Below the pieces are notes generated by a model, which did not search any database, was not told where the DNA came from, and worked only from the letters and a program-made list of their open reading frames with translations. A stretch of DNA of 64,000 nt. It comes from Sandaracinaceae bacterium (GTDB lineage: Bacteria; Myxococcota_A; Polyangia; Polyangiales; Sandaracinaceae). Of the stretch, positions 61,406 to 64,000 are shown in pieces (position 1 is the stretch's first letter; each line of letters begins with the position of its first letter). Location of the stretch: positions 62,001 through 126,000 of the forward strand of contig JAHBWG010000004.1 in NCBI GenBank assembly GCA_019637095.1, in the 5' to 3' direction. Made by a program: the position numbers and the translations under genes.

Positions 61406-62922
61406 GGCTCTCCCGCTTCGAGCGCCGCATCCTCGGCGCGATCGTCGCCGTCGCGCTCGTGACGCTCGGCGGCGCGCTCTGGTTCGGCCAAGGCGCGGTG
61501 AGCGAGGCGTACGCGGTCGGGGTCAACCAGCGCGTGCTCGACCAGCTCCGCTCGTCGCTCGAGGTCTACCAGAGGCACTTCGTCGCGCTGCGCGAGGACG
61601 CGGAGCGCACGGCGGACGCGGTCGCCTACGACCGGCGCGCGCAGCGCGCGATCGACGCGTCCGACGACGCCGCGCTCGGCGCGTTCGCAGAGGACGCGCT
61701 CGACCGTTACCCGAACGTCGCGCGCGTCGTGGCGCTCGACCCCGACGGCCGTGAGCGCGCCCGCGCCGAGCGCGCCGCGCGGCTCGACGAGGACGAGAAC
61801 CGCCTGCTCGTCTTGGAGCGCCCGGCCGGGGACGGCGGGCGCTTCTCGGTCACGCTCGCCACCGACTGGGAGCCGTTCCGCGCGCACCAGCGCGCCGCCG
61901 AGCTCGTCGAGGTCTATGCGCAGCTCGTCGAGGGCGCGACGTACGTCTCCGGCTTCTACACCGCCGTCTACATCGCGTTCCTCCTGAGCGTGATCATCGT
62001 CGCCCTCGCGGTCGGCATCGTCGTCTCGCGCCGCGTGACCCGCCGCGTCGCGGTGCTCGCGTCTGCCACCGAGCGCGTCGGCCGGGGCGACCTCTCCGTG
62101 GAGGTCGCCTCCGACGGCAAGGACGAGATCGCGGAGCTCACGCGCGCGTTCAACGCGATGGTGCGCGACATCCGCACGAGCCGCGATCGGATCGAGTACC
62201 TTCAGCGCATCGGCGCGTGGCAGGACTTCGCGCGCCGGCTCGCCCACGAGATCAAGAACCCGCTGACCCCGATCCAGCTCGCCGTGCAGCAGGTCCACCG
62301 TACGTACCAGGGCGACGATCCCCGCTACCGGCGCACCCTCGACGACGCCGCGGCGATCGTCGAGGAAGAGATCGCCACGCTGCGCCGGCTCGTGGGGGAG
62401 TTCCACGAGTTCGCGCGGCTGCCGGTGGCCGCCCTCGAGCCGGCCGAGCTCACGGGGTTCGTCGAGCGCGCCCTGCGCGGGCTCGAGCCGGAGGCGCTCC
62501 TCGGCGAGGCGGCGCCGACCGCGTCCGCGCCCGCGCTGATCGTCGAGGTGGACGAGCGGCCCACCCCGGTGCAGATCGACGCGCAGATGCTCCGCCGCGC
62601 CCTCGACAACCTCGTGCGCAACGCCGTCCAGGCGGTGGCCGCGGCCGCGCCCGACGGCGGCGGGCGCGTGGTGGTGGCGGCGCGGCGGGACGGAGCGAGC
62701 GCCGTCCTCGAGGTCCGCGACGACGGACCGGGCATCGCCGAGGCCGACCGCCAGCGGGTGTTCGACCCGTACTACACCACCAAGTCGGACGGGACCGGGC
62801 TGGGCCTCGCGATCGTCAAGAAGGTCGTGCTCGAGCACGACGGCTCGATCGAGTGCGTCGCCGCGCCCGAGGGCGGCGCGTGCTTCCGCATCCGCCTCCC
62901 GCTCGCGCCGGAGGCCGCGTGA
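61402..62922 (+). CDS. NtrY-like membrane sensor histidine kinase
   Basis: A 506-residue kinase with an N-terminal helix (ILGAIVAVALVTLGGALWF), an extracytoplasmic region of about 165 residues, a second helix (VYIAFLLSVIIVALAVGIVVS), HAMP, HisKA with LAHEIKNPLTPIQLAVQQV, and HATPase (NLVRNAVQAV, DDGPGIAE, GTGLGLAIVKKV). The NPLTP phosphoacceptor context is NtrY-type. The GTG start overlaps the DUF4390 stop. No response regulator is adjacent, so its partner lies elsewhere. Confidence 0.92.
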   Translation: MRLSRFERRILGAIVAVALVTLGGALWFGQGAVSEAYAVGVNQRVLDQLRSSLEVYQRHFVALREDAERTADAVAYDRRAQRAIDASDDAALGAFAEDALDRYPNVARVVALDPDGRERARAERAARLDEDENRLLVLERPAGDGGRFSVTLATDWEPFRAHQRAAELVEVYAQLVEGATYVSGFYTAVYIAFLLSVIIVALAVGIVVSRRVTRRVAVLASATERVGRGDLSVEVASDGKDEIAELTRAFNAMVRDIRTSRDRIEYLQRIGAWQDFARRLAHEIKNPLTPIQLAVQQVHRTYQGDDPRYRRTLDDAAAIVEEEIATLRRLVGEFHEFARLPVAALEPAELTGFVERALRGLEPEALLGEAAPTASAPALIVEVDERPTPVQIDAQMLRRALDNLVRNAVQAVAAAAPDGGGRVVVAARRDGASAVLEVRDDGPGIAEADRQRVFDPYYTTKSDGTGLGLAIVKKVVLEHDGSIECVAAPEGGACFRIRLPLAPEAA

Positions 62923-63452
62923 CCCGCCGCGAGCGCGTGCTCTGGACGCTGGGGTTCTTCGGGCTCGTCGCGGCGATCGTCGCCGCCATCGCGCTCGCGC
63001 GCACGCTCGGCCTCGAGGGCCGCCCGAGCAACCCGCTCGTGGGGACCGAGGCGCCGACCCTCTCGCTGCCACGCCTCGACGGGCCGCCGCTCGAGCTCAC
63101 CTCCCTGCGCGGCGACGTGGTCCTGCTCGACTTCTGGGCGTCGTGGTGCGGGCCCTGCCGGCAGTCCATCCCCGCGCTGAACTCGGTTCACAGTCGATAC
63201 CAAGGACGGATCCAGATGTTCGGTGTCAACCTCGACCATGGGCTCGACGCCGCCGGGGTCGCGCGCGCGCATCGCGCGTTCGGGGCCGAGTTCCCGTCCG
63301 TCCGCGACTCCGGCGGCGCGGCGCAGTCCGCGTTCGGGGTCACGAGCATCCCGACCCTGGTACTGATCGACCGTGCGGGGGTGATTCGTTATGTGGCGCG
63401 CGGGGTTCCGGATCCGGGCGACGTCGGCGACGCCATCGACGACCTCCTCTGA
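62919..63452 (+). CDS. TlpA/ResA-like membrane-anchored thioredoxin
   Basis: A 177-residue protein: signal anchor (LGFFGLVAAIVAAIAL), thioredoxin fold from about residue 40 with LDFWASWCGPCRQSIPAL; SIPTLVLIDRAG carries the cis-Pro. It would reduce or oxidise extracytoplasmic thiols, for example in cytochrome c assembly. GTG at 62919 overlaps the kinase stop (GTGA), closing the four-gene operon. Confidence 0.93.
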   Translation: MTRRERVLWTLGFFGLVAAIVAAIALARTLGLEGRPSNPLVGTEAPTLSLPRLDGPPLELTSLRGDVVLLDFWASWCGPCRQSIPALNSVHSRYQGRIQMFGVNLDHGLDAAGVARAHRAFGAEFPSVRDSGGAAQSAFGVTSIPTLVLIDRAGVIRYVARGVPDPGDVGDAIDDLL

Positions 63453-63473
63453 CCCGGGGTGTCGTTTCACGTA

Positions 63474-63509
63474 CGGATCATTGATCCGCTGAGCCCGATT
63501 CGATAGAAT
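63474..63509 (+). promoter_or_regulatory. Sigma-70-type promoter with palindromic operator upstream of the Fic-like gene
   Basis: TTGATC (63481-63486) and TAGAAT (63504-63509) are 17 bp apart, near consensus. The perfect palindrome CGGATCA-T-TGATCCG (63474-63488) covers the -35, and GATTC-GATA-GAATC (63497-63510) covers the -10. Predicted start of transcription near 63516. The GTTTCACGT half of a parS-like motif lies at 63464-63472. Confidence 0.6.
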
Positions 63510-63557
63510 CCGCCCCCCAGCGGTCTTGTTACCGTGGCTCGATTGGGAGGTGGCTGC

Positions 63558-64000
63558 GTGCAGGCGCAACGGCTCGACGAGACGCTCCACGTCCTCCACG
63601 GGGAGCTCGAGAAGGCGGACGCGGAGACCCTCTCCGAGTACCACAAGATCTTCGATTTCTCGTGGATTTACCATGATTCCGCGCTCGAGGGCGTGGTCTA
63701 CAACATGGACGAGCTGCAGGCCGCGCTCGAGGCGAGCGAGCTCCCCGACCCGGCGCTCGGGCCCGTCTACGACGAGATCAAGCAGAACCAGGGCGCGATC
63801 CAGCTCATCCGCGAGCTCGCGGACAAGAAGCGGCTGACGATCTCGCTCGAGGTCATCAAGCGCATCTACGCGATGCTCGCGCCCGAAGAGGTCGAGGGCC
63901 GCGGGCCGGCGAAGTACCGCAAGGACATGCCGCTCCACCGCATGTACTTCCACGACATCTCGAAGCCGGAGAAGATCTCGTACAAGATGCGCCAGCTCGT
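63558..64000 (+). CDS. Probable Fic/DOC-family protein, N-terminal part
   Basis: The first 147 residues are seen; the gene continues beyond the window. YHDSALEGVVYNMDELQAAL resembles the regulatory helix region of Fic proteins, where (S/T)xxxE(G/N) inhibits AMP transfer; here the residues are SALEG. KYRKDMPLHRMYFHDI and PEKISYKMRQLV resemble the segment before the Fic core. The catalytic HxFx(D/E)GNGR would lie later. GGAGGT sits six bases upstream of GTG 63558, fixing the start. Confidence 0.6.
   Translation, partial: MQAQRLDETLHVLHGELEKADAETLSEYHKIFDFSWIYHDSALEGVVYNMDELQAALEASELPDPALGPVYDEIKQNQGAIQLIRELADKKRLTISLEVIKRIYAMLAPEEVEGRGPAKYRKDMPLHRMYFHDISKPEKISYKMRQL

Overview
The window is a GC-rich, gene-dense bacterial chromosome segment. 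Starts are often GTG or TTG, and many genes are coupled through GTGA/ATGA stop-start overlaps. It carries Ser/Thr kinase, NtrC-type regulator, Asp/Ala/Gly-rich lipoprotein and large TPR genes, with full menaquinone, carotenoid and outer-membrane biogenesis functions. Together these suggest a myxobacterium-like deltaproteobacterium (Myxococcota, possibly Polyangia/Sandaracinaceae). That assignment is inference from gene content. No rRNA, CRISPR array, insertion sequence or prophage was seen.

Region by region. 1-1.4 kb: end of a carotenoid FAD oxidoreductase and a Rieske protein. 1.4-4.4 kb: a Ser/Thr kinase and a TPR membrane protein. 4.5-16.9 kb: one uninterrupted minus-strand run (dnaJ, an orphan FliI/SctN-type ATPase, lycopene cyclase, polyprenyl diphosphate synthase, menG, menF, menD, menH, menA, menC, menE), almost all translationally coupled. 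It encodes every menaquinone step from chorismate to methylated quinone except menB. 17-24 kb: an ADP-ribosylglycohydrolase fusion, lipoproteins, a neutral-ceramidase-like lipoprotein, an RluA pseudouridine synthase and Pcm. 24-33 kb: glycosyltransferases, a flippase-like membrane protein with a doubtful 5' end, a DUF4266/DUF3570 pair, a Gly-rich lipoprotein and UvrB. 33-37.7 kb: a TPR protein, SerC, ThrRS, and a metal-response cassette: a 54-residue, 14-cysteine metallothionein-like protein overlapping a Cys-rich ECF sigma factor. 37.7-49 kb: a 1866-residue TPR protein, an OmpA lipoprotein, an NtrC-type two-component pair and secreted proteins. 49-52.5 kb: tRNA-Ala(CGC) with its own promoter and terminator, glutaryl-CoA dehydrogenase and bioF-bioD.

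52.9-53.7 kb holds three near-perfect parS sites (core GTTTCACGTGAAAC) within about 770 bp. This suggests that the window lies in the origin-proximal ParB-loading domain. 53-57 kb: a HEAT-repeat/cyclophilin lipoprotein, then uppS-cdsA for undecaprenyl phosphate and phospholipid synthesis. 57-63.5 kb: a DUF4388 protein, then a coupled operon of Omp85-type protein, DUF4390 protein, NtrY-like kinase and TlpA-like thioredoxin. The window ends inside a probable Fic-family gene with its own recognisable promoter.

The genes cooperate in isoprenoid and quinone chemistry (polyprenyl synthase feeding MenA, UppS, carotenoid cyclisation), envelope construction, and signalling. The least expected elements are the parS cluster, the metallothionein/ECF cassette, the orphan secretion-type ATPase, the inverted repeats flanking the tRNA gene, and a dispersed short intergenic repeat.
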